49,609 bases of DNA, from positions 1 to 49,609 of the forward strand of contig JAUVAS010000009.1 of NCBI GenBank assembly GCA_030591585.1, in the 5' to 3' direction. Origin of the DNA: Flavobacterium sp. GTDB lineage: Bacteria > Bacteroidota > Bacteroidia > Flavobacteriales > Flavobacteriaceae. How positions within the stretch are numbered: position 1 is the stretch's first letter; each line of letters begins with the position of its first letter. The position numbers were made by a program, and so were the translations under genes. The notes beneath the pieces were generated by a model. The model did not search any database. It had not been told where the DNA came from and worked only from the letters and a program-made list of their open reading frames with translations. Positions 40,127 through 49,419 of the stretch are shown here, piece by piece.

Positions 40127-41629
40127 CTAAAACTTGAAGCTCAACCCAGTATAAACACCTATATAATAGGGTTTAAAATCTACAGACGAGTCTGTATAAG
40201 GGTTGAGCTGGTACTTAAACATAGGTTCAATATTAAACATTAACTTTTTAGAAAAACTATAATTCAAGCCTAGTCCAATGTTTGTTGTAAAACTAATTGT
40301 TGATAAATTATTTGCTTCCCCAAGAGTTTCGTTAAAATCTCCTGCATCTACAGATATTTCGTTTTCACCTAAAAATAAGGTGCTAAAGCCACCAATTAAG
40401 TTGACTCCAAATTTTTTATTTAATACCGCATATTTAAGTTCTAGAGGAACTTCGTAATAACTTAGTTTTTGATTTAAAGAAGGATCTCCAGAAGTAGATT
40501 TAGGAGTAATAGCACCAAATTCTCCATCAGAGTTTTGATTGACTAAAGATCCTTGATCTACGGTTATAAGAACATTGTGGTTTTTATCGTAATCTATACT
40601 TTTTAAAGCTACTGCTACAGGGCCATTTCCAAGTTCGATGCCAGTAGTTGAGTAGCTTAGATTGACATTACTCAATCCAGATCGAACACTTAACCGGTTG
40701 TTTAAATTATAACTTACCTGAACACCGTAAGCAATGTTAAGGTCTCCACTTTTTGGATTGTCTGAAAAAGATGGATCTATTGACGAGCCTTCACTTAACG
40801 TATTGTAATAAACAGGACCTACATTGGGTGATACTTCCCAACGATAGTTAGGGTTATTATCAACAATAGCAACTATCTCCTCCTCATTTTTTTCATTTAT
40901 TGCATCAAAAATAGAACGCTTATTTTCTTCTTTTAAAGCCGCAACTTCTGTTTTGGTATTAATTATTTGAGAGTCAAGAACGTTATTGTTTTTAATTTCT
41001 TCTGAAGCAACATATTTTTTATTAGTTGAAATATTCTTTTCCTTATTAATAACGGTTTTGTTACTTACCCCATTCTTGTCTTTAGTTAATTCTGAAATGT
41101 TTTTATTCACATCATTTTGAGCAATAGCATCAGTAACATTTGTGTTCGAAGGATCCCTAATGATGTTCTCTGAAGAGTTTTTCTTTTCCGAAACAGGTTC
41201 AGTGTCATTTTTAAAGGCAATTTTAGTTTCTGATGTATTTGAAGATTTCTTAACAGTAGTATCTTCAGAAGTATTTTTAACTAAATCATTTGTGTCTTCT
41301 GAGGCTACTTCTACAGTATTAGTTACTTCATTTGTATTTTGAACGCGATTATTTTCAGAATTCTCTGTATTTATATTTGAGTTTTCTTCAGTAATTGTAG
41401 GAGTAGTATTGTTGTTAAAGGGTTGATTAAAAACAGAATTTCCAATAGTAAATAGCAGTGCTAATAACGCAGCAATACCACCCAATTTAAACCAAAGAGG
41501 AATTACTTTTCTATCCTCTTTCTCTTCTAGTTTTGCTTGGATTTTATTCCAAACTTGAGGAGAAGGAGTCGCTTCAAAGTTTTTGAAATTCTCTTTAAAA
41601 AGATCGTCTATGTTTTTGTTTTTATTCAT
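40127..41629 (-). CDS. Sigma-factor-linked membrane protein with C-terminal outer-membrane-barrel-like domain
   Basis: A 500-residue protein. The N-terminus (DLFKENFKNFEATPSPQVWNKIQAKLE) resembles the cytosolic part of anti-sigma-like proteins, followed by one transmembrane helix (about 48-66). Residues 70-260 are Asn/Ser/Glu-rich and probably disordered. Residues about 270-500 look like a porin-type beta-barrel (WEVSPNVGPVYYNTLSEG ... YYIGVYTGLSFKF) with the terminal Phe of outer-membrane barrels. It follows the ECF sigma gene by 62 bp with a REP-like hairpin in between. It may tether or regulate the sigma factor; a bridge between both membranes is possible from the layout. Confidence 0.75.
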   Translation of the reverse strand: MNKNKNIDDLFKENFKNFEATPSPQVWNKIQAKLEEKEDRKVIPLWFKLGGIAALLALLFTIGNSVFNQPFNNNTTPTITEENSNINTENSENNRVQNTNEVTNTVEVASEDTNDLVKNTSEDTTVKKSSNTSETKIAFKNDTEPVSEKKNSSENIIRDPSNTNVTDAIAQNDVNKNISELTKDKNGVSNKTVINKEKNISTNKKYVASEEIKNNNVLDSQIINTKTEVAALKEENKRSIFDAINEKNEEEIVAIVDNNPNYRWEVSPNVGPVYYNTLSEGSSIDPSFSDNPKSGDLNIAYGVQVSYNLNNRLSVRSGLSNVNLSYSTTGIELGNGPVAVALKSIDYDKNHNVLITVDQGSLVNQNSDGEFGAITPKSTSGDPSLNQKLSYYEVPLELKYAVLNKKFGVNLIGGFSTLFLGENEISVDAGDFNETLGEANNLSTISFTTNIGLGLNYSFSKKLMFNIEPMFKYQLNPYTDSSVDFKPYYIGVYTGLSFKF

Positions 41630-41634
41630 GCTTG

Positions 41635-41652
41635 TTCCTGCGTAGGCAGGAA
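41635..41652. repeat. REP-like hairpin, third copy
   Basis: TTCCTGC-GTAG-GCAGGAA (41635-41652), the same element and flanks as the pair at 27645-27718. It lies between the sigma-factor gene and its partner gene. Confidence 0.7.
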
Positions 41653-41691
41653 TCTTTTTATTTGAAACTTAAATAAGTTTCGAGTAATTTT

Positions 41692-42231
41692 TTATCGCTC
41701 TTCATTTTCACGATTATAATCTTCAACCTTTGTTTGTAATATCTTTCTAGCTCTTGCGAGATTCGATTTTGAAGTTCCTACAGAAATCTCCATTTTTTCA
41801 GAAATCTCTTTATGAGGATACCCATCTAAAACATACAGAGTAAATACCAATCTGTACCTTTCTGGTAATTCCTGAACTATTTTTAATAAAAAGTCCAACG
41901 GAATGTTATTATCCTCTATTTCAACTTCTACCTCTTCTTCAATCTGCTCTTCATTAGTCAGATTATAGACTCGTTTCTTACGGTATTTTTGAAGGACGGT
42001 GTTTACGGCAATGCGTTTCATCCATCCTTCAAAAGAACCTTTCCCTTTAAATTGCTCAATACTTTTAAAAATAGTTATAAAAGTATCTTGTAAATTGTCC
42101 TCAGCCTCATGATAATTCCGAGAATATTTTAAACAAACCGAAAATAATGTACTCGAAAATTTCTTGTACAACTCTTCTTGTGCTTTTAAATCCTGCTTTT
42201 TACAGTTTAATATGAGCTCATCTAATGTCAA
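41692..42231 (-). CDS. ECF RNA polymerase sigma factor
   Basis: A 179-residue sigma-70-family protein with region 2 (YSRNYHEAEDNLQDTFITIFKSIEQFKGKGSFEGWMKRIAVNTVLQKYRKK) and region 4 (LPERYRLVFTLYVLDGYPHKEISEKMEISVGTSKSNLARARKIL). The acidic linker (EEQIEEEVEVEIEDNNI) is typical of flavobacterial ECF factors. It is followed by the membrane protein at 40127-41629, its likely regulator. Target promoters are unknown. Confidence 0.9.
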   Translation of the reverse strand: MTLDELILNCKKQDLKAQEELYKKFSSTLFSVCLKYSRNYHEAEDNLQDTFITIFKSIEQFKGKGSFEGWMKRIAVNTVLQKYRKKRVYNLTNEEQIEEEVEVEIEDNNIPLDFLLKIVQELPERYRLVFTLYVLDGYPHKEISEKMEISVGTSKSNLARARKILQTKVEDYNRENEER

Positions 42232-42326
42232 ATGTAGTGCCGTAAATAATTATAATAATGTTGAAATAACTAACAACAAGGTAATTGCAACTATACCTTT
42301 TTAAGACTTCTACGCTAAGTAGATGC

Positions 42327-42334
42327 CAAAAATA
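42327..42334 (-). promoter_or_regulatory. -7 element of the sigma-factor gene
   Basis: A perfect TATTTTTG on the minus strand lies 95 bp before the sigma start and 26 bp after the recA stop. It is enclosed by an 8-bp inverted repeat, TTCTACGC with GCGTAGAA, which may act as a recA terminator. Confidence 0.4.
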
Positions 42335-42359
42335 TAAATGAGTTGCGTAGAAAGAAAAA

Positions 42360-43367
42360 TTATTGATTTTGTTCTGCTATTTCGGTTTTAATTTTTTGTT
42401 CTAATTCTTCCATTAATTCAGGGTTGTCTAAAAGCAGTTCTTTAACAGCTTCTCTTCCTTGTCCTAATTTAGTATCGTCATAACTAAACCAAGATCCACT
42501 TTTCTTGATGATTTCAAAATTTACTCCTAAATCAATAATCTCCCCTACTTTAGAAATTCCTTTGCCGTAAACGATATCAAATTCAACTAATTTAAAAGGA
42601 GGAGCTACTTTGTTTTTTACGACTTTCACCCTTGTTTTATTTCCTAAAACTTCTCCATTAGCATTTTTAATTTGTGTAGATCGTCTAATGTCTAAACGAA
42701 CAGAGCAATAAAATTTTAAAGCATTACCACCAGTTGTAACTTCTGGATTCCCAAACATTACACCAATTTTTTCGCGTAATTGATTAATAAAGATTACAGT
42801 ACATTTTGTTTTGCTTATGGACGCCGTTAGTTTACGTAACGCTTGTGACATTAAGCGTGCATGAAGTCCCATTTTAGAGTCTCCCATTTCACCTTCAATC
42901 TCACTTTTTGGAGTTAATGCAGCAACAGAGTCTATCACAATAATATCGATTGCGCCACTACGTATAAGGTTGTCAGTAATTTCTAGGGCTTGTTCGCCAT
43001 TATCTGGTTGAGAAATAATTAAGTTTTCTACATCTATTCCTAAATTCTCTGCATAATACCTATCAAAAGCATGTTCTGCATCAATAAATGCCGCAATTCC
43101 GCCATTTTTTTGAGCTTCAGCAATCGCATGTAAAGTCAGTGTCGTTTTACCCGAAGATTCAGGTCCGTAGATTTCAATAACTCTTCCTCGAGGATATCCT
43201 CCAACTCCCAATGCAACGTCTAGACCTAAAGACCCTGTTGGAATAACTTCCATTTCTTCAATAGAGGCATCGCCCATTCTCATTACAGTTCCCTTTCCGT
43301 AGGTCTTATCTAATTTATCTAAAGTTAGCTTTAATGCTTTTAATTTTGCTTCTTTTTCTTTGCTCAT
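42360..43367 (-). CDS. recA: Recombinase RecA
   Basis: A 335-residue RecA with Walker [10 protein letters not shown], Walker [13 protein letters not shown], the DNA-binding loop region ([17 protein letters not shown]) and the usual acidic C-terminus. It catalyses strand exchange and LexA-type co-protease functions. Full length and intact. Confidence 0.97.
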   Translation of the reverse strand: MSKEKEAKLKALKLTLDKLDKTYGKGTVMRMGDASIEEMEVIPTGSLGLDVALGVGGYPRGRVIEIYGPESSGKTTLTLHAIAEAQKNGGIAAFIDAEHAFDRYYAENLGIDVENLIISQPDNGEQALEITDNLIRSGAIDIIVIDSVAALTPKSEIEGEMGDSKMGLHARLMSQALRKLTASISKTKCTVIFINQLREKIGVMFGNPEVTTGGNALKFYCSVRLDIRRSTQIKNANGEVLGNKTRVKVVKNKVAPPFKLVEFDIVYGKGISKVGEIIDLGVNFEIIKKSGSWFSYDDTKLGQGREAVKELLLDNPELMEELEQKIKTEIAEQNQ

Positions 43368-43541
43368 AATTCGGTCTTATTAATAAAAATAAATGTTAGT
43401 AGGCTAATGTACTATTTCTTTAGTATCATCGCAAAGGGAAAATAAGAAAATCGAAAATAGAGTAAGCAGGTTTGTTGAGAATTAATATCTTTACTCCTTT
43501 ATATGAAATTTTAAAAGATTTCAAATATGTTTAACTTTCGT

Positions 43542-43561
43542 CTCTTTAACAAATTAAAGAG
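43542..43561 (+). promoter_or_regulatory. Leader hairpin before ricT
   Basis: CTCTTTAA-CAAA-TTAAAGAG is a perfect 8-bp stem with a 4-nt loop ending 14 bp before the ricT ATG. It may be a leader RNA structure or an operator; it is too close to the start to be a terminator of anything visible. Confidence 0.35.
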
Positions 43562-43575
43562 CTTTATATAAATTT

Positions 43576-44754
43576 ATGGGCTGTACAAGCTGTAGTACTG
43601 GTGTTGACGGACAGCCAAAAGGATGCAAGAACAATGGTACTTGTGGATCTGATGGTTGTAATAAATTAACCGTTTTCGACTGGCTTTCTAACATGTCTCT
43701 TCCTGGCGACCAAGAACCTTTTAATGGGGTTGAGGTTCGGTTTAAAAACGGAAGAAAACTTTTCTTTAAAAACTCTGAAAACCTTTCTCTTTGTATGGGT
43801 GATATTGTCGCTACTGAAGCAATGTCTGGACATGATATAGGAATTGTTACTCTTACAGGAGAACTGGTAAAGGTGCAAATGAAAAAGAAAAAGGAGCTTC
43901 TTAAAGTGGAAGAATTACCAAAAATTTATAGAAAAGCAACACAAAAAGATATAGATATTTGGCAGACAGTGAGATCTAAAGAAGCTGAAATACAAAAAAG
44001 ATCTCGGGAAATTGCTATTCATTTAGGGCTTAAAATGAAGATTTCAGATATTGAATATCAAGGGGATGGTTCTAAAACAACCTTCTATTATACAGCAGAT
44101 GAACGCGTAGATTTTAGGCAACTCATTAGAGATTTTGCGAGTGCTTTTAGTACACGAGTTGAAATGAAACAAGTAGGCCTTAGACAAGAAGCAGCAAGAT
44201 TAGGAGGAATAGGTTCTTGTGGTCGAGAACTATGTTGCTCTACTTGGCTAACAGATTTTAGATCGGTTAAAACATCGGCAGCACGTTATCAACAATTGTC
44301 CTTGAATCCTCAAAAATTAGCAGGACAATGCGGAAAATTAAAATGTTGCCTTAATTACGAATTGGACACTTATTTAGATGCTTTAAAAGAATTTCCTAAA
44401 CAAGACATAAAATTAGTGACAGAAAAAGGAACAGCAACCTATCAAAAAATGGATATTTTTAAGGGATTGCTTTGGTATTCTTATGAAAAACAAGGAATGA
44501 ACTGGCACCGAATTTCTGTAGATAAAGTAAACGAGATTATAGCTCTTAATAAAAAGGGAGATAAAGTAGTAAGCCTTGAAGAGTTTGTAGAGGAAGAGCA
44601 AATCCCCGAAAGTAAAATATTTGGTGATGTGGTTGGGCAAGATAGTCTTACCCGATTTGATCAGCCTAAAAATAATAATAAAAGACGAAATAGAAACGCT
44701 AATCGAAATAATAAAAACCGTAACCGAAATAGAAATCAAAAAAAGAATGCTTAA
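43576..44754 (+). CDS. ricT: PSP1-domain protein RicT (YaaT-like)
   Basis: A 392-residue protein with an N-terminal cysteine-rich segment (GCTSCSTGVDGQPKGCKNNGTCGSDGCN), a PSP1 domain with the conserved GGIGSCGRELCCSTW and LAGQCGKLKCCLNYE motifs, and an Asn/Arg-rich C-terminal tail. In Bacillus, RicT belongs to a Fe-S containing complex that affects RNA processing. It is first in an operon with gldH (8-bp overlap) and pbp1A. Confidence 0.87.
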   Translation: MGCTSCSTGVDGQPKGCKNNGTCGSDGCNKLTVFDWLSNMSLPGDQEPFNGVEVRFKNGRKLFFKNSENLSLCMGDIVATEAMSGHDIGIVTLTGELVKVQMKKKKELLKVEELPKIYRKATQKDIDIWQTVRSKEAEIQKRSREIAIHLGLKMKISDIEYQGDGSKTTFYYTADERVDFRQLIRDFASAFSTRVEMKQVGLRQEAARLGGIGSCGRELCCSTWLTDFRSVKTSAARYQQLSLNPQKLAGQCGKLKCCLNYELDTYLDALKEFPKQDIKLVTEKGTATYQKMDIFKGLLWYSYEKQGMNWHRISVDKVNEIIALNKKGDKVVSLEEFVEEEQIPESKIFGDVVGQDSLTRFDQPKNNNKRRNRNANRNNKNRNRNRNQKKNA

Positions 44755-45232
44755 AATAATTGTCCCGTTATTGGTAATGGTATTGTTTTTTTCTTGTGAT
44801 TCTAATACCGTTGTTAGCGAAAGTAAATCCTTGTCGGAAATTTGGAATAAGAACGAAAAAATTGAGTTTACAATGCCTCAATTAGATACCTTAAAAAGGT
44901 ATAACTTATTTGTAAATCTCCGAAACACAAACGATTATAGATTTAACAATATATTTTTAATTGTATCTATGGAGTTTCCTCACGGAAAGACCATTACAGA
45001 TACGCTAGAGTATAAAATGGCAAATCCAGACGGAACATGGTTAGGTACAGGAATTGGAAATATAAAAGAAAACAAACTCTGGTATAAGGAGAATATTTCC
45101 TTTCTGGAAAATGGAGATTATAAGATTCGGATTAATCACGCTGTACGCAATAACGGTACAATTGAAGGCGTTACAGAACTCGAAGGCATCACAGATGTTG
45201 GCTACAGTGTAGAAGCAATACTCCAAGAATAG
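44747..45232 (+). CDS. gldH: Gliding motility lipoprotein GldH
   Basis: A 161-residue lipoprotein starting MLKIIVPLLVMVLFFSC with a lipobox cysteine at 17. The frame is open back to 44621, but the ATG at 44747 gives the signal peptide directly and overlaps the ricT stop by 8 bp. The body (FVNLRNTNDYRFNNIFLIVSMEFPHGKTITDTLEYKMA) matches GldH, which is required for type IX secretion-linked gliding in flavobacteria. Confidence 0.87.
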   Translation: MLKIIVPLLVMVLFFSCDSNTVVSESKSLSEIWNKNEKIEFTMPQLDTLKRYNLFVNLRNTNDYRFNNIFLIVSMEFPHGKTITDTLEYKMANPDGTWLGTGIGNIKENKLWYKENISFLENGDYKIRINHAVRNNGTIEGVTELEGITDVGYSVEAILQE

Positions 45233-45236
45233 ATTT

Positions 45237-47543
45237 ATGGCAAAGCGTAAAACAAAAAAGAAAGTAACTCAAAAAGACAACCTAAAACGGCATATTAAAA
45301 CGTTTTGGATGTTGGTTTTTATAGGAATATCGGTGGTGGTATTAATGTTCTTGCTGGCATCTTGGGGAATTTTTGGTGCATTGCCAGACGAAACAAGTCT
45401 TGAAAATCCTGAAAAAAACCTAGCGACAGAGATTATTTCTTCAGATGGAGAAACATTAGGAAAATTCTATAAAGAAAACAGAACTCCCGTTCACTACGAA
45501 GACCTACCTCCTCATTTAATCAAAGCTTTGGTTGCTACCGAAGATGTTCGGTTTTACGATCATTCTGGGATAGATGCAAAAGGAACTGTTAGAGCCGTGG
45601 CTTTTTTAGGGAGCCGAGGTGGAGCGAGTACCATTACACAACAATTGGCGAAATTGTTTTTTACCGAAAATGCCTCCAGGAATATTTTTGGAAGGATAAT
45701 TCAAAAATCAAAAGAATGGATCATCGCAACAAGACTAGAAGAACGCTATACCAAAGAAGAAATTCTTACCATGTATTTTAATGAGTATGATTTTTTAAAC
45801 CAAGCAATTGGTATTGAATCTGCCTCTAATATTTATTTCGATAAGCACCCTTCAGACTTAACAATTACTGAATCTGCTGTTTTAGTAGGAATGTTTAAAA
45901 ACTCCTCACTTTATAACCCTATTCGTAATCCTGTTGGGGTTAGAAATAGAAGAAATGTAGTGCTAAGTCAGATGGCGAAGTATGATTTTATTTCAGAAGA
46001 AATGAAAGATTCCATTCAAGCAACAGAACTAGAAATTGTTTTTACACCGCAAGGACATGACGAAGGAATTGCTACATATTTTAGAGAATACGCCCGTAAA
46101 TTTATGCACGATTGGATAAAGGAAAATCCAAAAACAGACGGGTCAGAGTATAATATTTATAGTGACGGACTTAAAATCTATACAACCATAGATTCTAAAA
46201 TGCAAGAGTATGCAGAAACAGCGGTTGATACACATATGCGGAATCTTCAGAAAGAATTTGATAAACAAAACAAAAAAAACAAACTTGCTCCTTTTAGAGA
46301 TGTAACAAATAAAGAGGTTGCTCATATTATGAAGTCTTCAATGAAGCGTAGTGACCGTTGGCGCGAAATGAAAAAACAAGGAAAGAGTGAAGAGGAAATT
46401 GTAAAAAGTTTTTCTATAGAAACCAAAATGCGAATTTTTTCTTGGGGAGGAGATATCGATACATTAATGACACCAATGGACTCTATTAGATATTATAAAT
46501 CATTTTTGCAATCCTCGCTCATGTCAATGACACCACAAACAGGCGAAGTAAAAGCCTGGGTGGGTGGAATTAACTACAAACATTTTAAATATGATATGGT
46601 TAAAAAAGGGAAGCGCCAAATAGGTTCTACTTTTAAACCCTTTGTGTATGCAACAGTTATTGATCAAATGCATATGTCTCCTTGCGACACTTTACCTAAT
46701 ACGTTACATACTATTGAGGTGGGAAAGCATGGTTTAATTGAGCCTTGGACACCTAAAAATGCTGGAGGAAAATATGGTGGAATGGTAACCTTAAAACAAG
46801 CGCTAGCTCAATCCGTTAACACTGTTACGGCAAGATTAATAGATAGGGTTGGTCCACAACCAGTTATAGATTTAATAGATAAAATGGGTGTAGATACTAA
46901 AAACATTTTACCAGCACCTTCTATCGCATTAGGAACGCCAGATGTTTCGTTATACGAAATGGTAGGAGCTTACAGTGTTTTTGCAAACGAAGGGGTTTAT
47001 ATTAAACCCTCTCTTATTACTAGAATTGAAGATAAAAACGGCACTGTTTTATTTCAAAATATACCTGAAGCTAAAGACGTTTTAAGTAAAGAAGCTGCTT
47101 ATGTTACCATAAGTTTAATGGAAGGAGTAACTCGCTCGGGTTCTGGGCAACGGTTACGTACTGCTTGGGCTATTAACACACCTGTTTATAAAAATGTAAT
47201 TACAGGATATCCTTGGGAATTTAAAAATGCAATTGCTGGAAAAACAGGAACTACACAAAATCAAAGTGACGGTTGGTTTATGGGAGTGGTACCTAACTTG
47301 GTAACTGGAGTTTGGGTAGGCGGCGAAGACCGTTCTACTCATTTTTCTTCTATTACTTATGGGCAAGGAGCTACTATGGCATTACCAATTTGGGCAAATT
47401 ATATGAAGGAATGTTATGCCAACCAAGATCTTCATATCTCAGAAGAAGAGTTTGTAAAACCCGAAAACCTTTCTATTGAAACTGACTGTGAAAAATGGAA
47501 AGAAGAAAAAGGAAATGTAGAGGAAGACCCAGAGGAGTTTTAA
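45237..47543 (+). CDS. Bifunctional penicillin-binding protein 1A
   Basis: A 768-residue class A PBP: cytosolic basic N-terminus, one transmembrane helix (about 24-46), GT51 glycosyltransferase domain (ALVATEDVRFYDHSGID; GGASTITQQLAKLFF) and a transpeptidase domain with SxxK in IGSTFKPFVYATV, SVN in AQSVNTVTARL and KTGT in AIAGKTGTTQNQSDGWFMG. It polymerises and crosslinks peptidoglycan. It begins 4 bp after gldH, in the same operon. Confidence 0.93.
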   Translation: MAKRKTKKKVTQKDNLKRHIKTFWMLVFIGISVVVLMFLLASWGIFGALPDETSLENPEKNLATEIISSDGETLGKFYKENRTPVHYEDLPPHLIKALVATEDVRFYDHSGIDAKGTVRAVAFLGSRGGASTITQQLAKLFFTENASRNIFGRIIQKSKEWIIATRLEERYTKEEILTMYFNEYDFLNQAIGIESASNIYFDKHPSDLTITESAVLVGMFKNSSLYNPIRNPVGVRNRRNVVLSQMAKYDFISEEMKDSIQATELEIVFTPQGHDEGIATYFREYARKFMHDWIKENPKTDGSEYNIYSDGLKIYTTIDSKMQEYAETAVDTHMRNLQKEFDKQNKKNKLAPFRDVTNKEVAHIMKSSMKRSDRWREMKKQGKSEEEIVKSFSIETKMRIFSWGGDIDTLMTPMDSIRYYKSFLQSSLMSMTPQTGEVKAWVGGINYKHFKYDMVKKGKRQIGSTFKPFVYATVIDQMHMSPCDTLPNTLHTIEVGKHGLIEPWTPKNAGGKYGGMVTLKQALAQSVNTVTARLIDRVGPQPVIDLIDKMGVDTKNILPAPSIALGTPDVSLYEMVGAYSVFANEGVYIKPSLITRIEDKNGTVLFQNIPEAKDVLSKEAAYVTISLMEGVTRSGSGQRLRTAWAINTPVYKNVITGYPWEFKNAIAGKTGTTQNQSDGWFMGVVPNLVTGVWVGGEDRSTHFSSITYGQGATMALPIWANYMKECYANQDLHISEEEFVKPENLSIETDCEKWKEEKGNVEEDPEEF

Positions 47544-47645
47544 ACCTTCCACGCTTTTAACGTTAGTTTACTTTGAGTGTTTTTCTTTCTTTATCCGAAG
47601 TAATTCTCCTTCATTTTCAGTATTTTTAAGGAAAATTAAAATACG

Positions 47646-48347
47646 ATGATCAATAAGACAGTTTCTAATGTTCGGGAAGCTTGCCAAGGAATAAAAGACG
47701 GTATGACTTTTATGTTGGGAGGGTTCGGACTTAGTGGAATTCCGGAGAATTCAATAGCAGAATTAGTGCGATTAAATGTAAAAGATGTTACGTGTATATC
47801 GAACAATGCAGGGGTAGATGATTTTGGATTAGGATTATTACTTCAGAAAAAACAAATCCGAAAAATGATTTCTTCTTATGTAGGAGAAAATGCAGAGTTC
47901 GAACGCCAAATGCTTAGTGGCGAGTTGGAAGTAGAATTAATTCCGCAGGGAACCTTAGCACAACGTTGCCAGGCAGCACAAAGCGGCATTCCTGCTTTTT
48001 ATACACCCGCAGGATATGGAACAGAAGTAGCAGAAGGAAAAGAGTCAAGAGAGTTTCACGGGAAAATACATATTTTAGAAAAAGCTTTTGAAGCCGATTT
48101 CTCCTTTGTAAAAGCATGGAAAGGGGATGCCGCTGGAAATTTAGTTTTTAAAGGAAGCGCACGAAATTTTAATCCAAATATGTGTGGGGCAGCAAAAATC
48201 ACCATTGCTGAGGTGGAGGAGTTACTTCCAGTAGGTGTATTAGACCCTAATCAAATTCATATTCCAGGGATTTTTGTACAACGAATATTTCAAGGAGAGA
48301 ACTACGAAAAAAGAATAGAACAATTAACCGTAAGAAAAAGAAGCTAA
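47646..48347 (+). CDS. scoA: 3-oxoacid CoA-transferase subunit A
   Basis: A 233-residue protein with the CoA-transferase family I alpha-subunit features: [20 protein letters not shown] near the N-terminus and [30 protein letters not shown] late. It transfers CoA between succinyl-CoA and acetoacetate or a similar 3-oxoacid with the beta subunit, whose ATG overlaps its last base. Confidence 0.9.
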   Translation: MINKTVSNVREACQGIKDGMTFMLGGFGLSGIPENSIAELVRLNVKDVTCISNNAGVDDFGLGLLLQKKQIRKMISSYVGENAEFERQMLSGELEVELIPQGTLAQRCQAAQSGIPAFYTPAGYGTEVAEGKESREFHGKIHILEKAFEADFSFVKAWKGDAAGNLVFKGSARNFNPNMCGAAKITIAEVEELLPVGVLDPNQIHIPGIFVQRIFQGENYEKRIEQLTVRKRS

Positions 48348-49003
48348 TGGCATTAACTAAAGATCAAATAGCACAAAGAATTGCAAAAGAAGTAAAAGAC
48401 GGTTACTACGTAAATCTCGGCATTGGTATTCCAACACTTGTTGCCAATTTTGTACGAGAAGATATCAATATAGATTTTCAAAGTGAAAATGGCGTGTTAG
48501 GGATGGGACCTTTTCCTTTTGAAGGTGAAGAAGACCCAGATCTTATCAATGCTGGAAAACAAACCATTACTACTTTGCCAGGAGCTTCCTTTTTTGATTC
48601 GGCTATGAGTTTTTCTATGATTCGTGGGCAACATGTTGATTTAACTATTTTAGGGGCAATGGAAGTTTCTCAAAATGGAGATATTGCTAACTGGAAAATT
48701 CCAGGAAAGATGGTTAAAGGAATGGGGGGTGCCATGGATTTAGTTGCCTCTGCCGAAAATATTATCGTAGCAATGATGCATACTAATAGAGCTGGAGATT
48801 CAAAATTACTAAAAACCTGTTCGTTGCCATTAACGGGTGTGAACTGTGTTAAAAAAATTGTTTCAAATCTTGCAGTAATTGAGATAGTAAACGGCTCGTT
48901 TAAATTATTAGAACGCGCTCCGGGAGTTAGCATTGAAGAAATAAGAGAAGCCACCGAAGGAAACTTGATTATTGAAGGCGATATTCCTGAAATGATATTT
49001 TAA
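48347..49003 (+). CDS. scoB: 3-oxoacid CoA-transferase subunit B
   Basis: A 218-residue beta subunit with the catalytic motif SENGVLGMGP, whose Glu forms the CoA thioester, and GGAMDLVASAENIIVAMMHTNRAGDSKLL. It overlaps subunit A by one nucleotide and is followed by a strong terminator. Confidence 0.92.
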   Translation: MALTKDQIAQRIAKEVKDGYYVNLGIGIPTLVANFVREDINIDFQSENGVLGMGPFPFEGEEDPDLINAGKQTITTLPGASFFDSAMSFSMIRGQHVDLTILGAMEVSQNGDIANWKIPGKMVKGMGGAMDLVASAENIIVAMMHTNRAGDSKLLKTCSLPLTGVNCVKKIVSNLAVIEIVNGSFKLLERAPGVSIEEIREATEGNLIIEGDIPEMIF

Positions 49004-49024
49004 AAAAATTACCTCAACAAAACT

Positions 49025-49054
49025 AAAAGCAAGGCATATACCTTGCTTTTTTTT
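49025..49054 (+). terminator. Terminator of the CoA-transferase operon
   Basis: AAAAGCAAGG-CATATA-CCTTGCTTTT (stem 49025-49034 with 49041-49050) followed by further Ts. Confidence 0.92.
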
Positions 49055-49331
49055 GCTAAAAACACAACCAAACACGTATTGAATGTTAAAATATAATGCA
49101 TTATAGCGAATAAATATGTATTTAAGCTTAGTTATCGAAAATGTTTTCACATATTAGCCTTCCCAAACTTAACAAACATAACCTAATATGTATACTATAA
49201 AAATAGCAATAAAAAATACACTTACCCTTTTAAGAAATGTAATGTATGTTGCTAAAAAAGTATTCCTACTTATGTAATAATTGTTTTATAACTTAATAAA
49301 TCCCCAAATCTGCTACGATACAGATAAAGGT
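49055..49331. other. Non-coding gap, possible small RNA
   Basis: No gene was recognised. The 17-mer TAACAAACATAACCTAA near 49170 also occurs at 40109-40125. The last 70 or so bases lead directly into the strong plus-strand terminator hairpin at 49332-49363 without any open frame ending nearby, so a short untranslated RNA may be encoded. Confidence 0.35.
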
Positions 49332-49367
49332 AAGCTCGTTCATTGTGAGGTTTGAACGAGCTTTTTA
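49332..49367 (+). terminator. Orphan plus-strand terminator
   Basis: AAGCTCGTTC (49332-49341) pairs perfectly with GAACGAGCTT (49354-49363), loop 12 nt, followed by Ts. The T-tract is only on the plus strand; the nearest plus-strand gene ends at 49003 and has its own terminator. Confidence 0.8.
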
Positions 49368-49419
49368 ATTTATAGAATACTATTTAAATACTCTTTTCTT
49401 AATTCCGATTACTTTTTTA

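Noticed and set aside
44621-44746. Extended start of gldH at 44621
   Set aside because: The extension overlaps the end of ricT by about 130 bp and would place charged residues before the lipoprotein signal; the ATG at 44747 gives a proper lipobox.
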